Assembly: GCA_029259745.1 (NCBI GenBank)
Contig: JAJDEO010000055.1
Location: forward strand, 1-43,707
Source: Planctomycetota bacterium
GTDB taxonomy: Bacteria; Planctomycetota; B15-G4
Direction of reading: 5' to 3'
Length of the DNA: 43,707 nucleotides
Positions 1 to 7,755 of this stretch are shown piece after piece. Position 1 is the stretch's first letter. The number at the start of each line of letters is the position of its first letter. The notes beneath the pieces were generated by a model. The model saw only the letters and a program-made list of their open reading frames with translations, did not search any database and was not told the origin of the DNA. Position numbers and translations under genes: made by a program.

Positions 1-340
1 GAAGAGCCAGACAAAGAACGAAGGGGACTCCCGGCGAGGAGCTCCCCGCGACGAGCAGACCGCGGCCTTGAGTTGACCGGCCTCAGCCGGTCAAAGAACC
101 CCCGCGATGAGCGCTCGCGCGAAGAGCCCAGCAAACCGCGAAAGGTTCTCACGGCGACGTGAGCGCCTCCGCGAACAAGCAGACCTTCCCCAGTTGCCCG
201 GCTGCCCTCAGCCGGTCAAAGAACCGTCCGCGATGAGCGCTCGCGCGAAGAGCCAGACAAAGAACGAAGGGGACTCCCGGCGAGGAGCTCCCCGCGACGA
301 GCAGACCGCGGCCTTGAGTTGACCGGCCTCAGCCGGTCAA
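1..340. repeat. Tandem array of ~120-126 bp hairpin-bearing units
   Basis: Three units are visible: 1-120, 121-246 and the partial unit 247-340. Bases 1-94 and 247-340 are identical; the middle unit is a diverged relative sharing its first bases, its end (CAGCCGGTCAAAGAACC) and the following GCGATGAGCGCTCGCGC. Each unit can fold into two hairpins. In unit 1 the first is at 23-47 (GGGGACTCC, loop CGGCGA, GGAG-C-TCCCC) and the second at 73-94 (TTGACCGGC, loop CTCA, GCCGGTCAA). In the middle unit the stems differ in sequence but still pair (CTCAC with GTGAG around GGCGA; CCGGCTG with CAGCCGG). The array runs off the left edge of the window, so its full copy number is unknown. The plus strand carries a short basic ORF through it, which I do not trust. 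Confidence 0.9.
319..340 (-). terminator. Hairpin at the 3' end of the B12-binding radical SAM gene
   Basis: A perfect 9-bp stem (TTGACCGGC / GCCGGTCAA) with a 4-nt loop. The minus-strand TGA stop codon of the radical SAM gene (329-331) lies in the loop. No T-tract follows, so intrinsic termination is not assured; it may instead stabilise the mRNA 3' end. The same hairpin occurs at 73-94. Confidence 0.45.
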
Positions 341-1990
341 CGACCCCTTCGTCCACTGGTCGATGTCCTTGCGCTCCTGCATCACCTCGGCGGCCGCGGC
401 TTCGACGGGCTCGGCCTTCTTCGGCGTGATCTGCCAGAAGTTCCAGAGGTTCCACCAAGCACGCGGACGCTCGCGCAGACCCAGCGCGCGGCCCTGGTTG
501 TAGGCCCAGAGCTTGTTGTAGACGGGCTTCCAGTTGATCGACTGGATGATCGGCTTCGGAATGCGCTGGCCGATCGCGACCATCGGCTTGCTGACGAGGA
601 GCTTCTGCAGCCACCTCGGCATGATGAAGTTCATGCAGCCGAACGCGATGAGCACGTGGCCCACGTAGTCGTGGTTCTTGTGCTCGAAGGGCTGGAAGCT
701 CTTCGCGTTGTACAGCTCGGGGTCAGCCGTGATCTCGCCGGCTTCGATCGCCTTCCGGTAGAGCGGTGAGCCCGGATAGAAGACGAACGTGAAGACCGCG
801 AGGCTGAACCAGGACGGCATCTGCGAGATGAGCTTGACCGTCTCGACGGTGTCCTGCGGCGTCTCGTACGGGCTGTCGACGATGAAGTCGCAGGTGATGA
901 CCATCTTGCGGCCGTAGTACTTGTCGATCATCCACGCCTTCTCGAGGAACAGCTTGTTCGGGAAGTCGCGGTCGTAGACGCGCTTGTTGAACTCTTCGCT
1001 GCCCGTCTGCACGCCGATGGCGGCGACGCGGTAGCCGATCTCGTACATCAGATCGAGCTTGTCCTTGTTCAGCGAGGCCGGCGTGGCAGTAGAACCCCAC
1101 CAGGCGTCGAAGAGCAGGTCCGGGATCTTCTCGCGCGCGTAAACGGCGAACTCGGCGAGCTGCTTCTTGGGACGCAGGAAGAAGTCGTCGTCGCTGAAGA
1201 AGAACGAGCGGAAGAACGGGAAGCGATCCTTCATCGAGCGCAGCTCGTCGACGACGTCGATGAGGCTGCGGAAGCGGACCGACTTCTGGCCCGCGAAGAT
1301 CTGCTTGTAGGTCGCGTTGTAGCAGAAGCTACAGCGGAAGGCGCAACCGCGGCTCGACAGCACCGGGTAGGTGGGGAAGCCCAGCGGCGCGTTGTTGTGG
1401 TACTTCTCGAGCAGCTCGACCGTCATCGGCTGGATGCGGCCTTCGTCGAGGATCGTGTGGCTGTCGATCTCGTAGTCGGGCCACGGCATCTCGTCGAGGT
1501 CGACGAGCAGCGGGCGCATCGGGTTCGACTTGACGTTGCCTTCGTCGTCGCGGAACCAGAAGTTCTCGACGGTGGTGTAGTCTTCGCCGGCGACGTACCT
1601 GTCGATGAACTCGGGCAACGCGAGGTCGCCCTCACCCTGAACGACGACCTTGCAGACCTGCACGGCTTCCTCGGGTGCGATCGTGCAGTGCACGCCGCCC
1701 CAGATCTGCATGCGGTCGGGGTGGTCGGCGTAGATCCGCTCGGTGACCTTCGAGGCGCGGATGAAGTTGTCGCTCAGGAACGAGTACAGGATGATCTCGG
1801 GATCCTGCTCCGCGATCAGCGCCGAGTACTGCGCGAGGACGTCTTCGCTGTAGTAGTTCTCGCCGTCCTGCGTGAGGCACACGAAGTTGACGTCGTGGCC
1901 CATGTCGCGGAGCTTCGCCGACAGCAAGCGGGAGCCGTCAGCGAAGATCGTGTTGTTGAGGCTGACAAAGGTGATCTTCAGCGTTCGCAA
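329..1990 (-). CDS. B12-binding-domain radical SAM protein
   Basis: A 553-aa protein. Residues 1-140 resemble the Rossmann-like cobalamin-binding domain found at the front of BchE-type radical SAM enzymes, with a GGVHCTIAPEEA segment near 98-109 and the typical QGEGD turn near 118-122. The radical SAM core carries the cluster motif C216-AFR-C220-SF-C223. The family performs methyl transfers, cyclisations and other radical reactions using S-adenosylmethionine; the substrate cannot be told from sequence. The C-terminal third (from about 440) is basic and Trp-rich, with no domain I recognise. The start is TTG with no clear Shine-Dalgarno, so the N-terminus is provisional. The gene is separated by 196 bp from aroDE upstream and ends inside the hairpin repeat array, which may have replaced its original 3' end. 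Confidence 0.88.
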   Translation of the reverse strand: MRTLKITFVSLNNTIFADGSRLLSAKLRDMGHDVNFVCLTQDGENYYSEDVLAQYSALIAEQDPEIILYSFLSDNFIRASKVTERIYADHPDRMQIWGGVHCTIAPEEAVQVCKVVVQGEGDLALPEFIDRYVAGEDYTTVENFWFRDDEGNVKSNPMRPLLVDLDEMPWPDYEIDSHTILDEGRIQPMTVELLEKYHNNAPLGFPTYPVLSSRGCAFRCSFCYNATYKQIFAGQKSVRFRSLIDVVDELRSMKDRFPFFRSFFFSDDDFFLRPKKQLAEFAVYAREKIPDLLFDAWWGSTATPASLNKDKLDLMYEIGYRVAAIGVQTGSEEFNKRVYDRDFPNKLFLEKAWMIDKYYGRKMVITCDFIVDSPYETPQDTVETVKLISQMPSWFSLAVFTFVFYPGSPLYRKAIEAGEITADPELYNAKSFQPFEHKNHDYVGHVLIAFGCMNFIMPRWLQKLLVSKPMVAIGQRIPKPIIQSINWKPVYNKLWAYNQGRALGLRERPRAWWNLWNFWQITPKKAEPVEAAAAEVMQERKDIDQWTKGSLTG

Positions 1991-2186
1991 GGTGTACGTC
2001 CCGGTGATGTGGGGGAGACCATCTTGGGTGCGTCACGGCGGAGGAACGCGTGCGTCGACAACTCGTTCGACGTTCTGCACGTGCCCGCTCCAGGTGCGTC
2101 CGTGTGAGGCGCAGGGAGCAGAAGAGTGTAGCGCATCCCCGGCCCCACAATGGCAAAACGCGCGAAGGTTCGTTGAGGTTCGAACG

Positions 2187-3680
2187 CTACTCGCAGGCCT
2201 TCTCGGCCTCCCGTAGCACTTCGTCCGATGCACCTCCGCGAGTGAAGAGTTCTGCTTGACGGCGTGCCTGGAGGCGAAAGAAAACTTCCCCCGAGGTCAG
2301 TTGGACGTCGGCGGCTGCTGCGGCGTCTCGGAATGGGCTGACCTCGCCGCCGTAGACGAGATCGATCGCCAGACCTCCTTGTCCGAAGTGGTCGGCGCTG
2401 AGGGTCCATTGTTCGGGTTCGACACCGTCCATGCCCACGGGCGTGGCGTTGATGACGATGTCCGCGGCAAGACCTTCGAGCGTGTCGCGTGCGGTCGCGG
2501 GCAGCGCGTCTTTGAGCGCGTTCGCGAGGCCGGTCGACGATTCGGGGCGTCGCGACCAGATGACGAGATCGGCGTCGTGGTCGACGAGGGCCGCCGCGAC
2601 GGCCCGCGCCGCGCCCCCGGCGCCCAGCAGCAGCACCCGGCAGCGCGCGTTCTTGGCGAGCCCATGAGCCTTGCGCCAGTCGCGCATGAGCTTCGGGAGC
2701 AACGTGTTCGCGGCCTTCCAGTCGGTGTTGCGCGCTTGCCATCCCGCCGGCGTGCGCAGCAGCGTGTTCGACGAATGCGCCGCCTCGGCGCCGGGAAGGA
2801 TCGACACCGCGTGCTCGAGGGCGTCGACCTTGAAGGGGTGGGTGACGGCGAGACCGTCGAGGCGCAGTGCGTCGGCGTGGTCGAGGACGTCACTGAGGCG
2901 GTCGACGTCGAGCGAGACCATGCGGCGATCGAAGCCCGAGCGCCGGAAGACCGTGTTGTGGAAAAGCGGCGAGAGGCTGTGACCGATCGGTGTGCCGACG
3001 ACGGCGAAGAAGCGCGTCCCCTCGCCGACGAGCCCGACACCCATGACGTCGTGCAGCCGCGCGCACGTCGGTTGGTCGGGATGACCGGGGCGCGTGGCGT
3101 CGGCGGAACCGAAAGCCAGCGGTGCACCGCGTGCCACCGCCATGACGCGGCCGGCCTCGGCGAGTCGCCCCGTCGGCACGATCGCGAACGACGTGCCGAC
3201 TTCTTCCTGCAGCTCCAGCAGCTTGACGAGGTGGGCCGGTGACTTGGCCGGCACGGCGAGCTTCGACCAGCGCGTGCCGTGTGACGCGATGCGCCCCGCG
3301 AGCGCCGAGAGACGCGGCAGGAAGCGCGACATGTGGCAGCTCGCGATGCGATGACCGGGCACGCTGTCGGGGAAGTTGGCGAGCAGGTTGTCTTCGATGT
3401 CGAGCACGTCGGCGCCGTGCTCACCGGCCTCGGCGAGGAGGTTGATGCGCGTGGCCTCGTCGCCCTCGTGATGTCCGCCTTGTGCGGCGCTGCGACACGT
3501 CGCGATGATCGGCATCGTGCGCGGCACGTCCATCAAGGCACGCACGGCTTTCGGAGTCGGGTCGTCGAGCGCGTCGATGCGCAGCTCGATGAAGTCGGCA
3601 CCGCGGGGCGGGTCGACGAGGATCGATGCGGCGTCAGCGGGCACGCGGGGCATGGCCGTGGCGACGAGGGCGGTGGGCAT
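2187..3680 (-). CDS. aroDE: Bifunctional 3-dehydroquinate dehydratase / shikimate dehydrogenase
   Basis: A 497-aa fusion for steps three and four of the shikimate pathway, in the cytoplasm. The N-terminal half (about 1-215) is a type I dehydroquinase: ELRIDALDD at 32-40, candidate catalytic His116 (ASCHMSRF) and Schiff-base Lys140 (SKLAVPAK). The C-terminal half (about 224-497) is shikimate dehydrogenase: GTPIGHSLSP at 229-238, catalytic Lys284 in AVTHPFK, NTD at 318-320, the NADP-binding GAGGAAR at 353-359 and NATPVGM at 411-417. Two positions deviate from the usual consensus: AVTHPFK in place of NVTxPxK, and no glycine after NTD. The same fusion order is known from plants and from chlamydial and planctomycete genomes. 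ATG start 5 bp downstream of the DUF2520 gene; last gene of the operon. Confidence 0.95.
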   Translation of the reverse strand: MPTALVATAMPRVPADAASILVDPPRGADFIELRIDALDDPTPKAVRALMDVPRTMPIIATCRSAAQGGHHEGDEATRINLLAEAGEHGADVLDIEDNLLANFPDSVPGHRIASCHMSRFLPRLSALAGRIASHGTRWSKLAVPAKSPAHLVKLLELQEEVGTSFAIVPTGRLAEAGRVMAVARGAPLAFGSADATRPGHPDQPTCARLHDVMGVGLVGEGTRFFAVVGTPIGHSLSPLFHNTVFRRSGFDRRMVSLDVDRLSDVLDHADALRLDGLAVTHPFKVDALEHAVSILPGAEAAHSSNTLLRTPAGWQARNTDWKAANTLLPKLMRDWRKAHGLAKNARCRVLLLGAGGAARAVAAALVDHDADLVIWSRRPESSTGLANALKDALPATARDTLEGLAADIVINATPVGMDGVEPEQWTLSADHFGQGGLAIDLVYGGEVSPFRDAAAAADVQLTSGEVFFRLQARRQAELFTRGGASDEVLREAEKACE

Positions 3681-3685
3681 CGTGG

Positions 3686-4603
3686 TTAGGTGTCTTTCGA
3701 GCGGAGCGCGGCGCGCAGGCGTTGCGCGGTGTGCGGTGTGATGCGTCCGCTGCGCTCGGCGATCTCGACGGCGCGCGCGGACAATGCACGGTACGCGGCG
3801 CCCGCGTCGGCGGGAAGGCTGGCGAGTGCTTCGAGGTGGCGGACCACGACCTCGACGTCGCCGCGCACGACCGGTCCGGTCAGGGCCTCGTCGGTTGTCT
3901 CGCCTTCGAGATGCGTCAAGACGGAGCGCAGCAGCGGAACGAGGGCGGCGCGGGCCTCCGTGCGTTCGAGGCCGGCGGCGGCGAGCAGGTCGAGCGATTG
4001 GTCGACGAGCGCGACAAGGTGGTTGCTCGCGTGGGCGGCGCCGGCGTGCCAGGCGGCGCGGGCGGCGTCAGGGACGATGACGGCGTGTCCTCCGAGCGAC
4101 GACACGAGCGACTCACCCAGCGCCCGTGCGGCGCTCTCACCGGCCACGGCAAATGTCGTGGTCGCGAGTGTCGCGGCATCGCGGCAGGGATCGGTGAAGC
4201 TCGTCAGTGGGTGCAGCGAGCCGGTCGCCACTCCGCGAGCCGCCAGGGGGGCGAGGGGTTCGAGTCCCATGGCTCCTGAGAGGTGGAGCGCGACGGCAGT
4301 GCTGGGCCAGCTCAGACGGGCGAGGCGCGCGGCTGCGCCCGCGAGGGCCTCGTCGGGAACGCCGAGGAGGGCCACGATCGGTCCGTCGCCGCTCAGCCAC
4401 GGCTCGTCGAACGTCGCGGCCGTGCCGGCGCCGATCTCGGCCACGCGCCGCGACGCCTGCTCGGGCGTGCGGCAGACGACGGCGTCGATCACCCAGCCCG
4501 CCGCCGCGAGGGCGCGGCCCAGCGTGGTTGCCGCGGCTCCGGCACCGACCAGCGCCACGCGCGGACCCTGCGAGTCAGGAGCTGGCTTCGCCTTCGCGCT
4601 CAC
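3686..4603 (-). CDS. Rossmann-like and DUF2520 domain oxidoreductase-like protein
   Basis: A 305-aa protein with an N-terminal NAD(P)-binding Rossmann fold (ALVGAGAAATTLGRAL near 17-32) and a C-terminal DUF2520 helical domain. Family marks are LHPLTSF and AAWHAGAAHASNHLVAL. The fold resembles 6-phosphogluconate/ketopantoate dehydrogenases, but no activity is assigned with certainty. I place the start at GTG 4603, which overlaps the spoVG stop by 29 bp; the longer open frame upstream is only a shadow of spoVG. In many bacteria this family lies beside panC or panB, and here it shares an operon with panC and panD while no panE is visible. A role in pantothenate synthesis, for example ketopantoate reduction, is possible but is inference. 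Confidence 0.85.
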   Translation of the reverse strand: MSAKAKPAPDSQGPRVALVGAGAAATTLGRALAAAGWVIDAVVCRTPEQASRRVAEIGAGTAATFDEPWLSGDGPIVALLGVPDEALAGAAARLARLSWPSTAVALHLSGAMGLEPLAPLAARGVATGSLHPLTSFTDPCRDAATLATTTFAVAGESAARALGESLVSSLGGHAVIVPDAARAAWHAGAAHASNHLVALVDQSLDLLAAAGLERTEARAALVPLLRSVLTHLEGETTDEALTGPVVRGDVEVVVRHLEALASLPADAGAAYRALSARAVEIAERSGRITPHTAQRLRAALRSKDT

Positions 4604-5099
4604 GATCCTGCTTGTCCGGACGCGGACGGCGCGGGCCACGCGGCCCCCGCCCGGGCGACGATCCACCGGACGCGAAATCCTCGTCGTTGTCGTCGCCGAG
4701 GTTCGGCGGACGGTAGCCGGGCTCTTGCGAGCGCTTCTTCTCGTCTTCGTACGCGGCGCGGATGGCGCCCTCGACCTGCGTCCGGCAGCGCTGGTTGATC
4801 GGGTGCGCCACGTCGACGTGCAGCCGCGGGCGACCGCGTGGGTCGGTGGGTGCACGCTCGGGATCGAGTCGGTAGCCGCATTCGTTGCAGTATGACGCGC
4901 GGAGATGATTCTTGCCGCTGCAGCGCGGGCAGCGATCGTTGACCTTGCGGCTCGGCATCGCCACGAAGGGGCCCTTGGGCCCTTCAATAATTTTGACGTC
5001 ACGGATCACGAAGGATCCTTCAAACGTGACGGTACAGAAAGCCAAGAGGCGCTCTTGCTGGTTCGTCACCAGCTTGACGCGGATCTCCGTGATCTCCAA
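4575..5099 (-). CDS. spoVG: SpoVG family protein with zinc ribbon
   Basis: A 174-aa protein. The N-terminus matches SpoVG well: LEITEIRVKL, FEGSFVIRDVKIIEG and FVAMPSRK, followed later by DVAHPIN. SpoVG is a small nucleic-acid-binding regulator, first known from septation and sporulation in Firmicutes. Between MPSRK and DVAHPIN this copy holds a four-cysteine zinc ribbon (CPRC...CNEC), and the C-terminus is a long charged, Gly/Arg/Pro-rich tail, so it is much longer than the roughly 95-aa Bacillus protein. The start is TTG at 5099, chosen because GGAGG lies 6 nt upstream and because this is where homology begins. It follows ispE, the same neighbour as in Bacillus. The tail and ribbon suggest RNA or DNA binding (inference). 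Confidence 0.92.
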   Translation of the reverse strand: MEITEIRVKLVTNQQERLLAFCTVTFEGSFVIRDVKIIEGPKGPFVAMPSRKVNDRCPRCSGKNHLRASYCNECGYRLDPERAPTDPRGRPRLHVDVAHPINQRCRTQVEGAIRAAYEDEKKRSQEPGYRPPNLGDDNDEDFASGGSSPGRGPRGPRRPRPDKQDREREGEASS

Positions 5100-5110
5100 C
5101 GACTGCCTCC
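5097..5110 (-). promoter_or_regulatory. Strong Shine-Dalgarno before the TTG start of spoVG
   Basis: On the minus strand GGAGG is followed by CAGTCG and TTG. It is one of the clearest ribosome binding sites in this operon, where many starts overlap the previous stop. It fixes the start at 5099 rather than at the longer in-frame candidate 5138. Confidence 0.75.
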
Positions 5111-5162
5111 AAGCCACGATTGCCAGGGGCGGGAGCATGATTCCCCACCTCAGGCTGCACCG

Positions 5163-6044
5163 TCAGCACTGTGTGGACCGCGTTCGAACCGTAGATCGAT
5201 GCAAGTCCATCTGTCGCCCCATAACGTCAGCGTGTTTTTGGCTCCACGTGAACAACGTGCTGCCACTTCCGCTCAAATGAACCGAGGGAAGCGAGAGGAT
5301 CTCCGTCAGATCGGGTACCACGAGGCATGCTGCCCGCTCGAGGTCGTTGCGGAACAACGCCTCGAGTTCATCGACGTCAGCCCCATCAAGACGTCGCTGC
5401 CACGTTGCAAGATCTGAACGGTCACCCTCCCAAGGCCGAGCCGCGAGGGAAGCATACACGCGCGATGTTGGAAGACGCCAGGAGGGGATCACAAGCGAAA
5501 CGTCGAACGGAGCCGGCGCTGCGATACATGTGATGTCATCGCCGCGTCCCGTGCAGAGTGCTGTCCCCCCGACGAGGAAGAACGGAACGTCGGCACCGAG
5601 CGACGCAGCGAGCGCGACCATCCGTTCGTCGGAGAGGGGTGCGTCGAGGAGTGCGTGCACGAGTCGCAACGTCGTGGCCGCGTCGCTCGACCCGCCGCCG
5701 AGCCCGCCGCCGGCCGGAATGCGTTTCACGATCGTCAGGTCGACACCGACGTCGTGGCGCGCCGTGGCGTCGAGCACGAGGCGGGCGGCGCGCACGACGA
5801 GGTTGTCGTTCATCGGCGGCATGACGTCGCGATCGGGAGACGCCGGCGCCTCGTGCGTGACCGCGAGCGTGACGTCGTGCTCGCCGCGCGGACGAAGCGT
5901 CACCGTCACCTCGTCGGCGAGCTCCAGCGTCTGCATGACGTTGATGACTTCGTGGTAGCCGTCGGTGCGCTTGCCGAGCACCTCGAGGTAGAGGTTGATC
6001 TTGGCCGGCGCGCGGGCGCTGAGCGTGGCCTCGGCTGCGCTCAC
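5163..6044 (-). CDS. ispE: 4-diphosphocytidyl-2-C-methyl-D-erythritol kinase
   Basis: A 293-aa GHMP kinase of the non-mevalonate (MEP) isoprenoid pathway; it phosphorylates CDP-methylerythritol with ATP. Visible marks are APAKINLYL near 12-20 (catalytic-site Lys15), the ATP-binding glycine-rich loop PAGGGLGGGSSDAA at 110-123, GADVPFF at 150-156 (Asp152) and a C-terminal LSGSGSTLF. Length is normal for the family. The GTG start overlaps the panD stop (GTGA, 6041-6044), so the two are probably translationally coupled. A 63-bp gap separates it from spoVG downstream. Confidence 0.96.
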   Translation of the reverse strand: MSAAEATLSARAPAKINLYLEVLGKRTDGYHEVINVMQTLELADEVTVTLRPRGEHDVTLAVTHEAPASPDRDVMPPMNDNLVVRAARLVLDATARHDVGVDLTIVKRIPAGGGLGGGSSDAATTLRLVHALLDAPLSDERMVALAASLGADVPFFLVGGTALCTGRGDDITCIAAPAPFDVSLVIPSWRLPTSRVYASLAARPWEGDRSDLATWQRRLDGADVDELEALFRNDLERAACLVVPDLTEILSLPSVHLSGSGSTLFTWSQKHADVMGRQMDLHRSTVRTRSTQC

Positions 6045-6391
6045 GAGAGCGGCTTGTTCGCCTCGCCGAGCAGGATGACCTTCGGCTCGAAGCCCCGAGC
6101 TTCGTCGTCGTCGACGGTGCAGTAGGAGATGATCAGCACGACGTCACCCTCGTGCGTCAGCCGCGCCGCGCCGCCGTTTGCGCCCACGACACCCGAGCCC
6201 CGTTCGCCCTCGAGGATGTACGTCTCGTAGCGCGCCCCGTTGTTGAGGTTGACGACCTGCACCTTCTCGTTGGGCAGCAGATCGGCCATCTCCATCATGT
6301 CGAGATCGAGCTCGAGACTGCCCATGTAGTGCAGGTTGGCATGGGTGACGGTGGCGCCGTGGAGCTTCGACTTCATCATGTGGCGCTGCAT
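6041..6391 (-). CDS. panD: Aspartate 1-decarboxylase (pyruvoyl enzyme precursor)
   Basis: A 116-aa proenzyme that makes beta-alanine for pantothenate. It should cleave itself between Gly24 and Ser25 (HYMGSLELD), Ser25 becoming the pyruvoyl cofactor; the numbering equals that of the E. coli enzyme. Other family marks are KSKLHGATVTHANLHY, NGARYETY and GERGSG, and a C-terminal IISYCTVDDDEAR. It sits 24 bp after panC, the next enzyme of the pathway, and overlaps ispE by four bases. The match is full length. Confidence 0.96.
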   Translation of the reverse strand: MQRHMMKSKLHGATVTHANLHYMGSLELDLDMMEMADLLPNEKVQVVNLNNGARYETYILEGERGSGVVGANGGAARLTHEGDVVLIISYCTVDDDEARGFEPKVILLGEANKPLS

Positions 6392-6415
6392 GGAGGCGTC
6401 TCGGGAGTTCGGTGT

Positions 6416-7285
6416 TCAGGGACGGGCTGGCAAACCGGGGATGGTATCACCCAGCGAGTGGTTGTCGATCAGCCGGGCGGGGCCGACGCGGGCGGCCACC
6501 ACGGCCACGTCGCCGGCCCGCGCGGCCGTCCGGCGCGACATGTCCAGCGGGTCGACGAGACAGGCGTATTCGGGCTCGTCGGTGCCGGCGCGCAGGATCG
6601 TCTCCATCGCGGCCTCGATGGCGGGCGCCGAGCGCTCGCCGGCGCGAAAGGCCTGCTCGGCGGCACGCAGGGCGCCGACGAGCGAAAGGGCCGCCGCGCG
6701 CTGGTCGTCCCCGAGGTAGGCATTGCGGCTCGACATCGCGAGGCCGTCGGGTTCGCGGACGGTCGGGCAGACCTCGACGTGCACAGGCAGGTTGAGGTCG
6801 GCGACCATGCGCCGGACGACCACCGTCTGCTGGTAGTCCTTGCGTCCGAAGAACGCGCGGCAAGGTCCGACCAACCCGAAGAGCTTGGCCACCACGGTGA
6901 GCACACCTTCGAAGTGCCCGGGACGACACTCCCCCTCAAGCGTGGTGACGAGCGTTTCGGACTGCGTGATCGTCGTCGCGAAATCTGGCGGATACATCTC
7001 GTCCTTGTCGATCAGCAGCAGCAGATCGGCGCCCGCCGCGGCGAGCAAGACGGCATCTTCGGCTTCGCGGCGCGGGTAGGCGTCGAGGTCTTCGTCGTCC
7101 CCGAACTGCAGCGGGTTCACGAAGATCGACGCCGCCACGACGTCGCACTCCTGGCGCGCCGCACGGACGAGCGACTGATGGCCTGCATGGATCGCGCCCA
7201 TCGTGGGCACGAAGCCGAGTTGGCCGTCGACGCCGCGACAGGTGGAGCGGATCTCATCGAGTGTGCGGAGCGTGGTCAACGTCAT
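6416..7285 (-). CDS. panC: Pantothenate synthetase (pantoate-beta-alanine ligase)
   Basis: A 289-aa cytoplasmic enzyme that joins pantoate and beta-alanine through a pantoyl-adenylate. It has the nucleotidyl-transferase signature VPTMGAIHAGH near 26-36, NPLQFG at 57-62, FFGRKDYQQ at 145-153 and REPDGLAMSSRN at 177-188, all in the expected order. Its ATG overlaps the folK stop (ATGA, 7282-7285). With panD directly downstream, the window supplies two of the four dedicated pantothenate steps; panB and panE are not seen here. Confidence 0.97.
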   Translation of the reverse strand: MTLTTLRTLDEIRSTCRGVDGQLGFVPTMGAIHAGHQSLVRAARQECDVVAASIFVNPLQFGDDEDLDAYPRREAEDAVLLAAAGADLLLLIDKDEMYPPDFATTITQSETLVTTLEGECRPGHFEGVLTVVAKLFGLVGPCRAFFGRKDYQQTVVVRRMVADLNLPVHVEVCPTVREPDGLAMSSRNAYLGDDQRAAALSLVGALRAAEQAFRAGERSAPAIEAAMETILRAGTDEPEYACLVDPLDMSRRTAARAGDVAVVAARVGPARLIDNHSLGDTIPGLPARP

Positions 7286-7755
7286 CGTGTGGACTCTGCG
7301 AGATCGTCGCGCAGCTCGGCCAGGCTGCGGCCCGCGAGCGGGTGGACGAGGTCGGGTGCGAGGTCGGCGGATGGCTCGAGGACGAAGGGCCGCTCGAGCA
7401 TCCGCGGGTGCGGGACGACGAGGTCGGGCTCGTCGACGATCGTGCTGCCGTGCAGGATCAGGTCGAGGTCGAGAGTGCGTGGGGCGTTGGGCTCGGAGCG
7501 CTCGCGGCCGTGGTCATCTTCGATCGCGAGCAGGGCCGTGAGGAGCGCGCGCGGTGAAAGTTCGGTGTCGACGAGCACGGCGCCGTTGAGGAAGTCCGGC
7601 GAGCCTTGCGGCGCGTCGACGGGCGCGGTCTCGCGCAGCGCCGAGGTCGAGATCAGGCGCGTCTCGGCCAGACGGGCGATCGCGCGCAGAGCCGACATGA
7701 GCGTGGCGTGACGGTCGCCGAGGTTGGCGCCGAGGGCGATCACGGCGAACGTCAC
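7282..7755 (-). CDS. folK: 2-amino-4-hydroxy-6-hydroxymethyldihydropteridine diphosphokinase
   Basis: A 157-aa folate enzyme (HPPK) that transfers pyrophosphate from ATP to hydroxymethyl-dihydropterin. Typical segments are ALGANLGDR at the N-terminus, PDFLNGAVLVDT in the middle, NAPRTLDLDLI (metal-binding aspartates) and VPHPRMLERPFVLEP near the C-terminus. I choose GTG 7755, which overlaps the pssA stop as GTGA (7752-7755); the longer open frame upstream is a shadow of pssA. Neighbourhood with panC is common in bacteria. Confidence 0.95.
   Translation of the reverse strand: MTFAVIALGANLGDRHATLMSALRAIARLAETRLISTSALRETAPVDAPQGSPDFLNGAVLVDTELSPRALLTALLAIEDDHGRERSEPNAPRTLDLDLILHGSTIVDEPDLVVPHPRMLERPFVLEPSADLAPDLVHPLAGRSLAELRDDLAESTR

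Noticed and set aside
107..322. Plus-strand 71-aa basic ORF (MSARAKS repeated) across the tandem array
   Set aside because: It arises from the repeat itself, has no ribosome binding site, and runs against the radical SAM gene. A peptide substrate for that enzyme would be an attractive idea but nothing supports it.
1..340. CRISPR array
   Set aside because: Units exceed 120 bp, are contiguous without unique spacers, and no cas genes are present.
2125..2156. Promoter for the B12 radical SAM gene (TTGCCA and TACACT on the minus strand)
   Set aside because: The spacing of 20 bases is too long for a normal sigma-70 promoter, and the boxes are weak.
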